This document shows, one piece after another, positions 1 to 11,369 of a stretch of DNA of 64,000 nt (position 1 is the first letter of the stretch; every line of letters starts with the position of its first letter). Source of the DNA: Cylindrodendrum hubeiense (taxonomy: Eukaryota > Ascomycota > Sordariomycetes > Hypocreales > Nectriaceae); contig JAANBB010000099.1 of NCBI GenBank assembly GCA_014621425.1, positions 1 to 64,000 on the forward strand. Direction: 5' to 3'. The position numbers and the translations under genes are program-made. The notes below the pieces were generated by a model. The model was given only the letters and a program-made list of their open reading frames with translations, ran no database searches and had not been told where the DNA came from.

Positions 1-723
1 GTCCCCGTCCATGTCCCTGCCCTGTCTTGGCTTGTCTTGCATTGAACCTGAGCCTGCCTGCCTTGCCCGCCTTGCCTTGTCTTGCCTCGCCTGGCGTTCC
101 TCTTGTGTGTGCCGCGATGTGGGCGCTGGGCTGTGTCGACAAGCGACAGGTCCCCCAGTGAGTCCCATGTCTACCCAGTCTACCTACCCAACGAAGCACC
201 ACTGAGCTTCCCGTACCCATAAAAGCCGGCATGCTTTCTTCTCCTCTCCCGGCTGTTTGGCCTGTTTTCTCGCCTCTGACCGAGTCTGTCCAAAACAAGT
301 GGTTCAGATCTTGGACATATTGGGTCGCACAGCCAGTCGACATCCTTTCCCCTCTCGCTTGCCCCGGGGCAGCAAGTCGACGTGAGCGAAGGCCTGAATG
401 CCGTCCAGTGACAAAGTCCTTTGACGGTGTTGCTTTTGCAGAGTCACTGCCCAATGTGCATATAAGAGCCTCGTCGCCTTCGGCGTGGAGCAATGCAGCC
501 ATCTCCTCCCATCATAAATCCCATCTGCAACCGGATTTCTATACTGTGTCGTCGCTCTCAGGCGCTGCCCACGCTCTCTGCCTCCTACCTTTTATCTCGC
601 CACCCCTGCCCTATTATACCCTCATCTTCTTGCTGGTCAGCAAGCCTCGCACTGCGGCTCTGCCTCTGGTGACGACATATCTCCACACCCCAGCAACGCA
701 GTTATCGCAATCGTCATCATATC
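1..723. other. 5' flank of the PARG-like gene
   Basis: No coding region is supported here. The open frames are short and have no recognisable domain or biased composition. The stretch just before the ATG at 724 is pyrimidine-rich and CA-rich, as expected for a fungal promoter and 5' leader. Confidence 0.5.
459..466 (+). promoter_or_regulatory. TATA-like box upstream of the PARG-like gene
   Basis: The sequence catataag lies about 260 bp upstream of the ATG at 724. It resembles a TATA element, with a CT-rich stretch between it and the start codon. Position and sequence are the only support. Confidence 0.3.
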
Positions 724-1755
724 ATGGCTCCCTCTAGATCGAACCGAGTGCGGCCGTCAGAGGTTGCCGCCGATACCAAGAGGAACTTCATCCCACTCGT
801 CAAGAAAAACTACGGCGATATGTTCCCTCCTTACTCGTACCTCTACCGCCAGCCCATCTTACAGCTCACCATTCAGCGCCAGAAGCCCACCACCCACCCG
901 CCGCACTTCCTGATCGAGGTGGGTGACCCGGTCATGAAAGCACTGACGTATGCCGGGGGTGATACCCAAGCGAGCGAGGCCGTAGGGGGACCCCGGATCC
1001 GGATCCCCTTCATCTGCGCCGCAAACGAGAGGCGGCCCGGCGGGGATTGGGAGACGGGATGTGTTGGATACGAGGAGAAGCTCTGTCGACGGAGTAACCT
1101 TTCAGCAACCCTCAGCAGCCCGTGGCCCAACTCCCAGGAATCGAGCAATTACCCAATCCCTTCGCAGGGCGGAATCTTATCCGATTCGGTCGTGGTCTGT
1201 CGAGGGCCTCACGACCGCTACGATAGGTTGGATAGCTGGTTTGACCTGCCCGTCGTGTCAGTGCCCCCGACCCGATGGCCAAAACTCAAAGACAACGGCA
1301 TGAAGTATTCGTTTGCGGAGGAGCGCGAGATGACGCGAGATAAGCTCCGCGGCGCCCTCCGTATCTGTCTCTACAATGGATACGACCGAGTTATCATCGG
1401 CGACTTCGGCCTGGGCAATGGTTATCGGAACCCACCCCAGGAACTGGCCGAGCTCTGGCGCGATGTGTTCCTGTTCGACCCAGACCTGCGCGGCCAATTC
1501 GCCTACGTTGTCTTCGTGTTTGAAGACCCTCTCCAGAGCACGACCCGGCATATCCTGGACGAGATCGCCAAGAAGGAACACGGCTCCAAGGGGAAATCCC
1601 GGGCAGGATCGTCGAGCTCGTCAGGGTCATCCCGAAGCCACAGCTCCGCCCCGACTGACCGACACATCTTTGAGCACGTCTTTAACCCCGCCGAGGTTGA
1701 CCGAGTTTTGAGACAGCCCGACCCGCGGTACGGACTCGGCATGATCACGACGTGA
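724..1755 (+). CDS. Microbial-type PARG (TIGR02452/DUF2263-like) domain protein
   Basis: Single-exon protein of 343 residues. Residues about 95-130 carry the family signature: a hydrophobic strand (FICAAN), then PGGDW, then GYEE, then LCRRSNL. A later block at about 195-225 (R.KLRGALRICLYNGYDRVIIGDFGLGNGYRNPP) matches the second conserved segment of this macrodomain-like fold, which is predicted to remove ADP-ribose from proteins or process poly-ADP-ribose. The family's usual GGG...QE motif reads PGGD...GYEE here: the acidic pair is kept but the Gln is Tyr. A Ser-rich low-complexity insert at about 288-305 separates the domain from the C-terminal tail. The start is the first ATG of the frame after a CT-rich leader. 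Family assignment is confident; enzymatic activity is inferred. No intron is needed. Confidence 0.8.
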   Translation: MAPSRSNRVRPSEVAADTKRNFIPLVKKNYGDMFPPYSYLYRQPILQLTIQRQKPTTHPPHFLIEVGDPVMKALTYAGGDTQASEAVGGPRIRIPFICAANERRPGGDWETGCVGYEEKLCRRSNLSATLSSPWPNSQESSNYPIPSQGGILSDSVVVCRGPHDRYDRLDSWFDLPVVSVPPTRWPKLKDNGMKYSFAEEREMTRDKLRGALRICLYNGYDRVIIGDFGLGNGYRNPPQELAELWRDVFLFDPDLRGQFAYVVFVFEDPLQSTTRHILDEIAKKEHGSKGKSRAGSSSSSGSSRSHSSAPTDRHIFEHVFNPAEVDRVLRQPDPRYGLGMITT

Positions 1756-4314
1756 TTCGCGGACTGCTCCTGCTCGTACCGGGTGGCCTGGCATGGCCAT
1801 GGTCAGAGGCGAATATCGGGAACGCGGTCCGGGTGATGAATCTAGGATCACAGGCAGCATGGGCTCCCAGGTGGCTTCCCATGTCGAAGCCGACCGGACT
1901 GACGGGATCTTGTGTGACGTTTCTTTTTCCTTCCTTTTCTTTTTTTTTTGCTGCAGTTGTCCGCATTTGGGCGGTCAACCAACGTTGTTGGGCGCTTAGA
2001 AGAGGACCACATGACGCAAGCTCCCGGGCAGCAGGGCAGCAGGGCAGCAGTGCTTCAGGGCTTCAGGGCTTTGGGAGTCTAAAGGCGCGAGGGGCAAGGA
2101 GCAATTCGGGACGGTGGGCGCGTTATTACTGGGTTTCTGCTGTGCGCATCGCCGGACGTGTTTGGCTTTGGCCCCGTCGCGGAGCGCCATTTCCTACTTT
2201 TCCTTTTCGTTTCTTCTGGTGAAAACTCGGGGCGTCTGACTGGTTGGCAAAGGATCCTGCGAGGCGGCTGTGCCTCCCAAGGGCTAGGGATTCGGGATTG
2301 TTGGGTGGGCGATTGGGTGTTGGGTGTATTTGTTAGCTCATGTGTCCAACGAGTTGTGTTGTTACCTCGTGTTGTAACCCCGGTCCACCCGCCTGGGGAC
2401 TGTCAGTGGATCTTGGAGTCTGATGTGCAGATCGACGGAGTGAAACTCGGCCGAGACGACCCTAACAACGGCGACGGGCTGGGGATGACACTGAGGATGA
2501 CATGCTCTTACTTCATGTTGACGACGGCATTTTGGTTGTCGACTAATCATCGACCCGTCCTGAAGCCATCGCCAACACTGCAAGTCTCTCTCCAGGAGGA
2601 CTCCAACGCTCGGCCCACCCAATTCCACTCTGTCCACCCTGTCCACCTCTTCGGCCTCGTCGGCCTCGTCGGCCTCGTCGGCCTCGTCGGCCTCGTCGGT
2701 CTCGTCGGCCCCCAAATATCCAAAGGCCAAGATGCCGCCCAGCCTCGGTCACAACATGTAAAAATGCGGGTATCCCCAGTCCTTTGGCCGTCCTCAATCC
2801 CCAATCTCCAATCCCCGTTGCCAATCGCTCCCGCCCACCGCATCTGCACGCAAGCGCGTATGCAACTTGCCCCGTTTCCCCACCCGGCGGCCACCAGGCA
2901 GGTTTCCCACACTGCCGCTGACCGCCTTGTGAGGATGCCGAATAGAGCTGATCTCGAGGCCGGTGGCGGGCTGACACCGGGGTTGTAAACGATCCAAGGT
3001 AGTGGCTGTAGGTGTGGTGGATTTTGATATCCGTGGTGGTGAAAGGGTTAGACATTGGCTCGACTATCCGAGACCGCGTGGGCTTGATAAGTCGAAGCCT
3101 CGTGATATGCCGAACATCCTCGGCGGCATCAACCCTCCCTCCCTCGGCATCGGCCACCCACCCTTCACGAGAGACCTCCTCCGTCCCTCCCCGATCCCCA
3201 TTCCTCCACCGCACCAATGCAAGATAACGCACCCCCCGGGCGAGACACGCACCCTCGATCGCAGTAGTGCCTCCCCTCCCTTTCCTCCTCGCGTGTAACG
3301 GGGCCCCCAGCTGGCCTCCTCAGCCGCAGCGTGCGTGATCCCAGCTGGACTAGGTACGATGGCGCGCGTGTCATGGGCTTCGAGCGCAAGAGCGGTTGGC
3401 ATCCGCAGGGTACCGGGTCCGCGGGCCACTAGAGCGTATTCATTGTGGTCCCCGAGTGTGCTTCAATCCGAGATATTGCGTCCGTAACCAACCGTACATC
3501 ACCACAACCGGCCCGTTTCCTCATTCACGCCGTGCGTGACCCTGTGCTCTTCCACCGCCGTCGTCGTCGGACAGCGCCCGGCGATCCTCTCGTCCTGTTC
3601 CACAAATCTCGATTGCACCACCTGGCCACAGCATCTAAGCACCCTCACCGCGCTGCCGGTGCGAGCCTTGGAACAAGACCAGGACCCTCGTTTGGAAAAA
3701 GAAAACATGACAAGTCGTGCCTCTGTCTCCAACCCTGAAAACCCCTCACACTCTCGCTTTTGTCTCGGGGTGGGCATGCGTCCAGGCGAGGTGCAGGCAG
3801 CAGTCCCGGACCGACTGACCGCTAGGGATCGCGAGGCCAGGGTGAGTAAATTCTGGATGCAGGTGAGTTTACGTAAAAGAAGAATCAATAGGAGGGCAGA
3901 TGGCTCCTGAGGGGTGGAGAGATAGTTCCCATATGCTCTCTGGGCACCACGGCAGATAGGCGCGGATAGACACAGGAATGACGGCACGGAGCAGACATCG
4001 CAGGGAATAGAGTTCTTTTGTTCGCGAAACGGTTGGGTTGGCTGTGACGATCTCGTCGGTGTTGTTTTTTTCGTACTACCACTACCCAACTTTTCTCCCT
4101 CCTCCACCCTCAGATTATTGCTGATTTTTTGTTCGTATCAAGGTGCTGTGTTGCATCAACGGCACCGCTTCCGCTTACCAGTACGCTGGTCTCAGACCCG
4201 CGAAGTTCGACAACGCTGCCGCCGATGTCTCCTCGCCTTCCTTCTTCCGCTGCCCGCTCAACTAAACACAGTTCGTCAGTATATGTCCATGGTGATGTGG
4301 TGTTAGTGCATTGA
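1756..4314. other. Intergenic region between PARG-like gene and SEC24 (convergent)
   Basis: About 2.5 kb between two converging genes. The open frames on both strands have the composition of chance readings of GC-rich DNA and none shows a domain. It contains a T-rich tract near 1921-1950, CAG/CTTCAGGG short repeats around 2024-2070, and the 9-bp tandem array listed separately. I see no gene. Confidence 0.5.
2652..2710. repeat. Tandem 9-bp minisatellite (cggcctcgt)n
   Basis: Six to seven direct copies of the 9-bp unit cggcctcgt, nearly perfect, with one C-to-T change in the last full copy. The period is a multiple of three, so every frame through it stays open and reads as a short peptide repeat (for example Leu-Val-Gly). 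That explains the long but spurious open frames overlapping it. Confidence 0.9.
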
Positions 4315-7300
4315 CTAAGGGATAATTACCTCCAACTGGACGCCCTTGTGGATATGTACAAGCCAGTCCACATAACTCTGCGCCTCATTGTTCCGGTCCT
4401 CAACTAGCATTCTCGCAAAGTCGAATTCGGCGCCGTCGATACCCTGGCGGGCGAGCTGGATCGTCAGGCCCTTGGATCCGCGCATCGTCCGGAGGAACTC
4501 GATGATGTTGCGGACCTGCGCGTTTAGATGAGTGTCTAGCATGGGCAAAGCTGACGTGTAAGCGTCAAGGCTCTTAAGCGAGTCCTTGTCGGCGCCGAAG
4601 AGGTCCGAGATGAGGTTGGGAGATGTCTGGGAGTGGAACCAGAGGATGCACTGCTGTCCGTTGTCGACCAGATAGACACCACCAGGCTCGACGAGCGAGA
4701 ATGATGTGCGGATAGATGGCGGCATCTTGAGATGGCCAGTCTCAGCATCGGCGAAGCCATCCTCGGGCTGGAGGTTGTGGACGGGGATCATGCGAGGATA
4801 CAGGTAGAGACTCAGCTCGAGGGCACCTATGGAGCGAAGCATCCGCATCTCGTAGACTCTTCGATCAGAGTTCTCGATGCCGCCCTTAAAGGCACGGCAT
4901 TTGACGAGACCAAGGAGGTACATGCAGAATTCCTTGAGCCTTTCAGGCATGACGAGCTGGCCAGGGGGGTATTGTTGAGCAGAATGCCTTCTGTGGCAGG
5001 CCAGAATATCGATAGCCTTCTCGCTAAGCCAGTTACGGATATCCTTGAGGTTGCTCGAGGTTGTTGCCAACTTCGTGCTCGCCTCCTTGGCTAGCATGCC
5101 GATAACTGCGTCTTGATCGACAAACTTCAGGCACTCGCGGATGCCCTGCTCACGATTGTTCGATTCCTTAGAAGTCTCTGTGACACTAGCAATGACATTG
5201 GAGCATCGAACGCGTCGCTGACCAGAAGCCGTCGTGTAGAGGAGAGCGGACTGGAAGTGGGCGTCCATTTTGGAATCCAGCTTGCCATCGTAGGAAAAGG
5301 ACACGCCCATGGCCTTGTCGGCATCAATGACACCAATTTCCAAGTCGGCGCCAAAAGTGTGCTGGATGAAGTTGCCATGGTAGGCCGAAACCTGAAGTCC
5401 GTTGGAGCAACGGACCTTCATCAGGGCCTGGAAACCAGTTTCCCGAGTCACGGCGTGTGAGATCTCTAGTGATAGTTTCCGGCTGTCTCGTGGGGCAATG
5501 AAGTTGGGATAGTAGAATGTCTCTCCTCCAGTGGTGGCGGATACATGACCTGGAATCAATTAGTCACAATATTGCGCAAAAGACTTTGCCAAACGTACCG
5601 ATTGTGGCAATATCTAGGTAGCCACCAGATGGCGCAGCGAGGAAGAAATCGGCACCAATACCGGAAGCAGCCATCTTCTCGGCCACCTTCTTCCAAGCAG
5701 GGTGCTCGGTGGTGTATAGCTTCTTATCGATTTCACCCCCAGGGTGATTGCCATCGTCACGCATAAACAGCCGTCCAGGACCCCAAGTTGGCAGCGCTGA
5801 GCATGAAGAAACCACCTTGCCTCCGGTAGCTTCAAGAGCAGCAAGGGCCGAGTTCAGAGCCGCAAGTAGGGCTGGCTCAGGGTTCTTAATGACGGAGAAC
5901 ATGTCAGGCAGCCGTGTCAGGAGAGACATGATGACCTCCTTGGACTCATAAGGGTCAACAAAGAGACCCTCGCTCAGGGGCACGAATGGATCCTCCAGGT
6001 CAGGCATGATCATCATCTGAGCTTGATCAAGGGCGGGCTGGCTGCTATTAGTACGTTTTGATTATTTGAATGATTGACAAAACTTACGTTGACGTTATAG
6101 AAGTGGATGTCCTTGTCGTATGTGACAAAGCCGACCTTGGCACCCTCGGGGATCCTTCGCTTTGGCTCTCCATTTTCGTCCTTTTCCTGATCCTCGCCTC
6201 CATATAGAGCAACGAGGATACCTTCGCAAAAGGCCTCGACGAATCCTTTATTATAGGCCTCCTGGGTAACATCGATCAGGAACAGCCATCGCAAACCAAC
6301 AGGATCTCTGGTCCAGTATTCCTTTGGTACCACAAATTCCACGGTACCACGGTGAAGTTCGGGTCGCGAATCCCGGTCGACTCGAACGCCCTGGGGGCTG
6401 GTGGCGCAGAAGTATTCGGGCGAGGTTTCGTTGGGATATGAGCAGAGGTTGCAAACAAACTTGTTGCCGCCAGAACGGAACATCATGAAAGGGTTCATGT
6501 ATGCACGGCATCGCCTGCATCGCGGGGGGCCGACATCTCCATAGTCGAGCACTGGAATCTCGGCTTCGCCAGGCTGGAGAGGGGCCAGAGGCTGTAGCAG
6601 CATTCCCAGAGAAAGGCCGGTGGCAGTGAGGGCTTCGGTCGTGGAGGGGATGTTGTTAAATGTGAGACGAGTATATTTTGGAGATGAGTTGCCCTGGTCA
6701 AAGGCGACGAACGAGACGGTGGAAGGCGGGGGGACGTGTCGCTCGAAGGTAGGGTAGACGTTCTTGAGGTAGTGCTGCTGGACAACATCTCGTGATGCTG
6801 GCACACTGGGCAAGTCCTCCGGCGATGCAGTTGAACCGCCAGCTGAGACGTTGGCAGCATGGCTGATTCCACTCTGGTCTACAGAGGCTCCTGGACCGTA
6901 GGCCGAGCCACCTGGCGCCGAAAATTGGCTTGCGTTGGCCATCTGAGGGGTGCCTTGGGGGGTGCCCTGGGGGCTGCCAAATTGGCCGCCAAAGCTCGGG
7001 GCCGTGTTGTTGAGGAACTGAGTTGCAGGAGTTCCTGGAGCAGGCATGCCATTGAAGGCCTGCGAAGAGCCCGTGGGCTCAACATTGTGGTAGGCATGGC
7101 GGTCCTTCTTCTTTCTCCTCGCGGTGCCGTGTCCGTCTCCCAGGTTCATTCCCCCGAGTTGCGCGGCCAGCGAAGCATCTGCGGAGGGAGGGGCCTGACC
7201 GGCCTGGAAGCCCTGCTCTTGGGGAGGCGCATATCCGTAACCCAGAGCTGGAGATCCGGTCATGGGAGGAGGCGCGTGTTGGCCACCGAGATATTGGGGC

Positions 7301-7458
7301 CCGCCATAGCCCGGAGCTTGATGAGCTTGTTGCTGGTAGGGGTTCGGCGCTACGGGATGTTGAAATTGCTGAGGCGTAGACTGAGAGGAGGGTAGGGTCG
7401 GTTCGTTGGGGTCGACTTCGCCCGCACCAAGGGCGTGGTAGTGGGCATAGTCGGCCAT
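4315..7458 (-). CDS. COPII coat subunit Sec24
   Basis: Exons 7458-6088, 6037-5599 and 5549-4315 (minus strand) give 1014 residues, close to the usual Sec24 length. Both introns are short GT-AG (50 and 49 bp) and frame-preserving. The N-terminus (about 1-215) is a Pro/Gln/Gly-rich disordered tail. A Sec23/Sec24 zinc finger follows, with Cys at 314, 317, 336 and 339. Then come the trunk (vWA-like), beta-sandwich, helical and gelsolin domains. Sec24 pairs with Sec23 on ER membranes and selects cargo for COPII vesicles leaving for the Golgi. The start at 7458 opens MADYAHYH; the frame extends 13 codons further upstream, but that part does not look like a Sec24 N-terminus. It appears to be the only COPII gene in the window and no break is seen. 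Confidence 0.95.
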
Positions 7459-9679
7459 GGTGAAGATGGAATATGCCAGGAGGATGGAGGATCGCAAGTG
7501 TCTATCAGACGAGCATGCGCCGGGTTAAGGAGTACGTGGGGCACGTCGAAATCGGTGTTCGGTGTCGGTCAGTGGCTGACGGCAGGGCGGGACAGCAAGG
7601 AGACGCTGAAAGACAAAATCCAGAGGCTCATACGCTAGGAAAGGCGCACATATTTTCGTATGCTGGTCGCTGGTCGCTGTTCGCTGGTCACTGGTGAAGC
7701 GCACGGAGATGCCTGCAGATCTTGGTGATTCGATACCGGAAATACTTGGTACCCTCTCCTGCCTCGCTGGCCTTTTCGTCGTGGTGGGCGTGGCTTCCGA
7801 CTTTCTGGGTGACTGGGATCGATCGTGTCCGTGTTCCGCCTTACCCTGATTGGCAAGGTTTGGCGTGTTAGGATAAGGCTGGCACTGTGGCGTGGACTGT
7901 GTCCTATCGGCCGGATCATGTGATTCCGGGATGGTGTCAGTGAGGGGCGACTTGCTATTTGGCCCATAACTAGCCATGCAAGCAAGGGATCCCGCGCATG
8001 TTCGTCTAATTCGAGATTGAACGGGAGGAGGAATGATTTCTATTCGTTGTAGCAGGTTTAAGCGAAATGTATTAGTTAGCTGGGTATAGTTAGCTGGGTA
8101 CGAGAGGTATACCCGCACCCGCGCCCGCACCCGCGACTGGTCAAGCCGCATGCCTCCTCAAGAATGCTAAACACAAGCACGTGTTGAATCACCTGAAAGA
8201 AATGAACGTCCATTATGACTGTATTGTCAAAATATCCGAGACTAAATCGAGACCGCTTATGTACATCAAGGCAGGTCTCGGCCCAATATTGCATCCTCGC
8301 AGATCCTCAAGGAGGCATCGGAACATCATCCACACACACTTGCAACAATCAAAGAGGCCGTGATGCATGTCGATGATTAGCACCTAGGCTTTGGCTACGG
8401 GGGGCCCTGACCATGTTTAACTCATATCAAAGTTGGATTCGCAGCCTAGGACAGGTGGATGTCCTGGGGGTAGCATAAACCCGCCTCACAGGCTCTCGGC
8501 CAATCTCTGTAGTGGCGAAGATCTCTGTAGTAGAGGAGACAACCTGATTACCGTATGGGTTGAGACTAGAGCAAAGTCGCCCTAATCGACGCCACTAAAT
8601 GATCATCTCGCGAGATCAAGTGATGTGGGTTACTGGACAAAGGTGTTGCTTGGTGCCTAATGGCACGCGTCAGACCCTAGGCCACGGGATTTAACGGGAG
8701 CATGCATTTCATAAGTAGTTCATCCAGACTAGATACTTGCCAACAACCGGAAATATTTCACGCGTCTTCGGATAAGACTGATTGTGCTTGTGGTGGGTGT
8801 TGGATTAGTTGATGCTGCTGTGTCGTGAGGCTCACCGACTGCTTCGGCCTAAGGCAGCGTTATCTGCGGCAATGTCCCCAACAATAAGCAGTATACGAAT
8901 AAATGTACCCCCAAGTGTAAGAAAATGCACAGATAATGAAGGGAATCATGCTTGAACTACAGCAGTGGCAGGTGACTTGATGGTGGGAGAAAATCTTGGT
9001 AGCGGGGAAGTGTCCAACTCTCGGTCCCATGACGCCCGTCCGACCGTGTAAGTCGTGACCTGGCATCTACGCACTCCCTGGTCACCAACGAAGGCCTTTA
9101 TGTCCGTTTAAAATTGCAAAATTGCCCCGAAGATGCATGCACGTATCCCCAAAAGGATAAAATGGGTAAATTAGGAGAATGGAGTGATGAATGGTGGGTG
9201 GTTGTTGGGAGTGCGGCAGACTGTGGATAGCTTCAGATGCGACGCGCAACGTCGCGATCCGACATTTGAGTGACTTTGGTCTTTTTGGGCGATTTCCCAG
9301 CTGAAACAAGTCGGAGCAACACCAAAACACGGTCAAAGACGATCCTAACACCCGTCGACCCATCGACAAGCAGCGCGAGGAGACGGAAGGAGCTGGTGGT
9401 GCAGCAATGTCGGATGCGACAATGGGCAATGGTCTTGTCGATGCGCCATCCAGACTGCACCACGTCGGAGATGCCTCGTAAGCGGGAGCCGACAACTCAG
9501 CGAATCCGGGCGCGGTAACTTAGCGCAAAGCCTTGAGGCAAACTCGCAAGGGCACTCGGAAAATGACTCATGAAAATCGTAATGGAGGGTCAGTCGAGAA
9601 GCGCGAGAATCGAGGGAAACGGATGCTCGGGGGGACGACGTCCTCGCCCATTCTGCCAGACCAAGATCACAGACTGGTA

Positions 9680-9724
9680 CACCTCACCCGAGGTGATGTC
9701 GGGGCTGGCCAATCAGAAAATTGG
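9680..9724. promoter_or_regulatory. Inverted repeat and paired CCAAT boxes upstream of H1
   Basis: A perfect 6-bp inverted repeat (cacctc-accc-gaggtg, 9680-9695) is followed by CCAAT at 9709-9713 and the inverted form ATTGG at 9720-9724. CCAAT elements bind the fungal HAP/NF-Y complex and are common in histone promoters. The distance of about 640 bp to the H1 ATG makes the link uncertain. Confidence 0.3.
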
Positions 9725-10174
9725 TCACGCCGCATGTATTATTTTGGCATTTTTGGCGCCCCATTTTACTTAGGCCATATCGCGGTCGGGGGCTCTTGGC
9801 ATCGCAGGGCCTGTTGTGGCTGAAGCTGATTAGTGGGGGGCTCCAACTAGTGCGGGCGGGCACCTTGAAAGGTGTTGTGCTCGTTGTGCAGGCGAGTTAT
9901 GCAGCGATGGAGGGGCTCGGGCAGGGCCTTGGAGCATAATCGACACGGGCTAGCCCCTCTCGGCCTGCGCACGCGGATGTGCACGGGATGTGCACGCCGG
10001 TTACAGGGATGTGTCGAGTCCGTGGTGTGGCGCTTGCTGTGCCTCCCCGGGGGCAGGTGGCACTTGCAGGTGAGGTGGGAAGAGCATAGAGCCTGAGCAC
10101 AGAGCTGGACCCGGGTCGCTCGCAGCAGCCCAGCCCAGAGCAAGAGCTACTGATTGCGGTCCTGCCCCCGCCCG

Positions 10175-10182
10175 ATATATAA
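10175..10182 (+). promoter_or_regulatory. TATA box of histone H1
   Basis: The sequence tatataaa lies 180 bp upstream of the H1 ATG, preceded by a GC-rich block and followed by a C/T-rich leader. This is a near-consensus TATA element in the expected place for a strongly expressed histone gene. Confidence 0.6.
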
Positions 10183-10360
10183 ACAAGCCCCATCCCCTCA
10201 ACGCGCCCGACGAGGTCACTCTGTCGTCTCTGCTAGCCATTTGATTCAACGTCTCTCAAACTTTCTCCAGGTCTCATCTCCGTCGCCTACAGCCCGGCCA
10301 TCTTCCAGCCAAGCCGCATCTCTCTTCCACCCCTCAATCCACTTACACACGCTCGTCGAA

Positions 10361-11369
10361 ATGGCTCCCACCAAGGCCGCCTCCACCTCCAAGAAGTCTG
10401 GCCATGCCAGCTACCAGGTAAGCCCATCGCAATTAGGACGCGGTTTTTACTGGGACAAGTCGCTGACATTTTTTACTCTAGGACATGATCACTGATGCTA
10501 TTGTCAACGTATGTTCTTGACCGTTTTTGTTGTTCTCCCGGCGCGTCTTCCACCGCGCGTTCCCTCACCCCTCGGTCGCGGATTGAGGCCATCACCATGA
10601 TCGCCCGCCCGCCCGCGCTGAGGCGCATGCATTTTTTTTTTGCCCCCATCGTCTTGACCACTTTTACTGACGCGCTTTTCACCGCAACAGCTCAAGGATC
10701 GCAATGGCTCCAGGTAAGATTTCCTCATTGCACTGCGTCGCACCACCCGTGTCGCCGCGCATTTCACCTCACCGCATCTCAGTCGCTGACCCCCCTCACA
10801 GCCGTCAATCTCTTAAGAAGTATGTCAAGGCCAACAACACCCTCAACGTCACGGACAACATGTTCGACTCGCTCTTCAACAAGGCTTTGAAGGCGGGTGT
10901 TGAGAAGGGCGCCTTCGAGCAGCCCAAGGGTCCTTCCGGCGGCACCAAGCTGGCCAAGAAGAAGCCCGAGCCCAAGAAGGAGAAGAAGCCTGTCGTCGCC
11001 AAGAAGGAGGCCGCTCCCAAGGAGAAGAAGGCTGCTCCCAAGAAGGCTGCCGCCCCTAAGAAGGCTGCTGCTGCCCCCAAGCCCGTTGCTGAGAAGAAGG
11101 CCCCCGCCAAGAAGGCTGCTGCCCCCAAGCCCGCTGTTGAGAAGAAGGCCCCCGCCAAGAAGGCTGCTGCCCCCAAGAAGGTGAGAACACTTGAATCATC
11201 CAACGCCAACACGCACTGACCCGTTTTCCAGGCCGAGAAGGCTGAGACCACTCTGACCAAGACCAAGACTGGCCGTGTCACCAAGGCTGCCGCTAAGCCT
11301 GCACCCGCTAAGAAGGCCGCTGCCCCCAAGAAGGCCGCACCAAAGAAGGCTGCTGCCACCAAGGCATGA
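10361..11369 (+). CDS. Histone H1 (linker histone)
   Basis: Five exons: 10361-10417, 10482-10508, 10691-10713, 10802-11180 and 11232-11369, giving 207 residues. All introns are GT-AG and the frame closes. The globular winged-helix H1/H5 domain spans about residues 13-90, including SGHASYQDMITDAIVNLKDR and SLKKYVKANN. The rest is a Lys/Ala/Pro tail of repeated KKAAAPKK-like units, which binds linker DNA and compacts chromatin. Exons 2 and 3 are only 27 and 23 nt and both lie inside the globular domain, so automated models may miss them. Filamentous ascomycetes usually have a single H1 gene. A TATA box lies upstream. The family call is secure; the exact joins come from splice-site reading. Confidence 0.93.

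Larger units (their letters stand above)
7459..10360. other. Divergent intergenic region between SEC24 and histone H1
   Basis: About 2.9 kb shared upstream of two divergent genes. I find no convincing coding region. The segment from about 8100 to 9100 is richer in A/T than its flanks and has many stops in all frames. The H1-proximal half is GC-rich and holds the promoter elements listed separately. Confidence 0.5.

Noticed and set aside
2158..2988. 276-codon plus-strand open frame
   Set aside because: Length comes largely from the 9-bp tandem array, which cannot contain a stop. The rest has no domain and overlapping minus-strand frames are equally long.
7525..8151. 208-codon minus-strand open frame upstream of SEC24
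   Set aside because: No domain, no good start context, and it overlaps the SEC24 promoter and leader. Composition looks like a chance frame.
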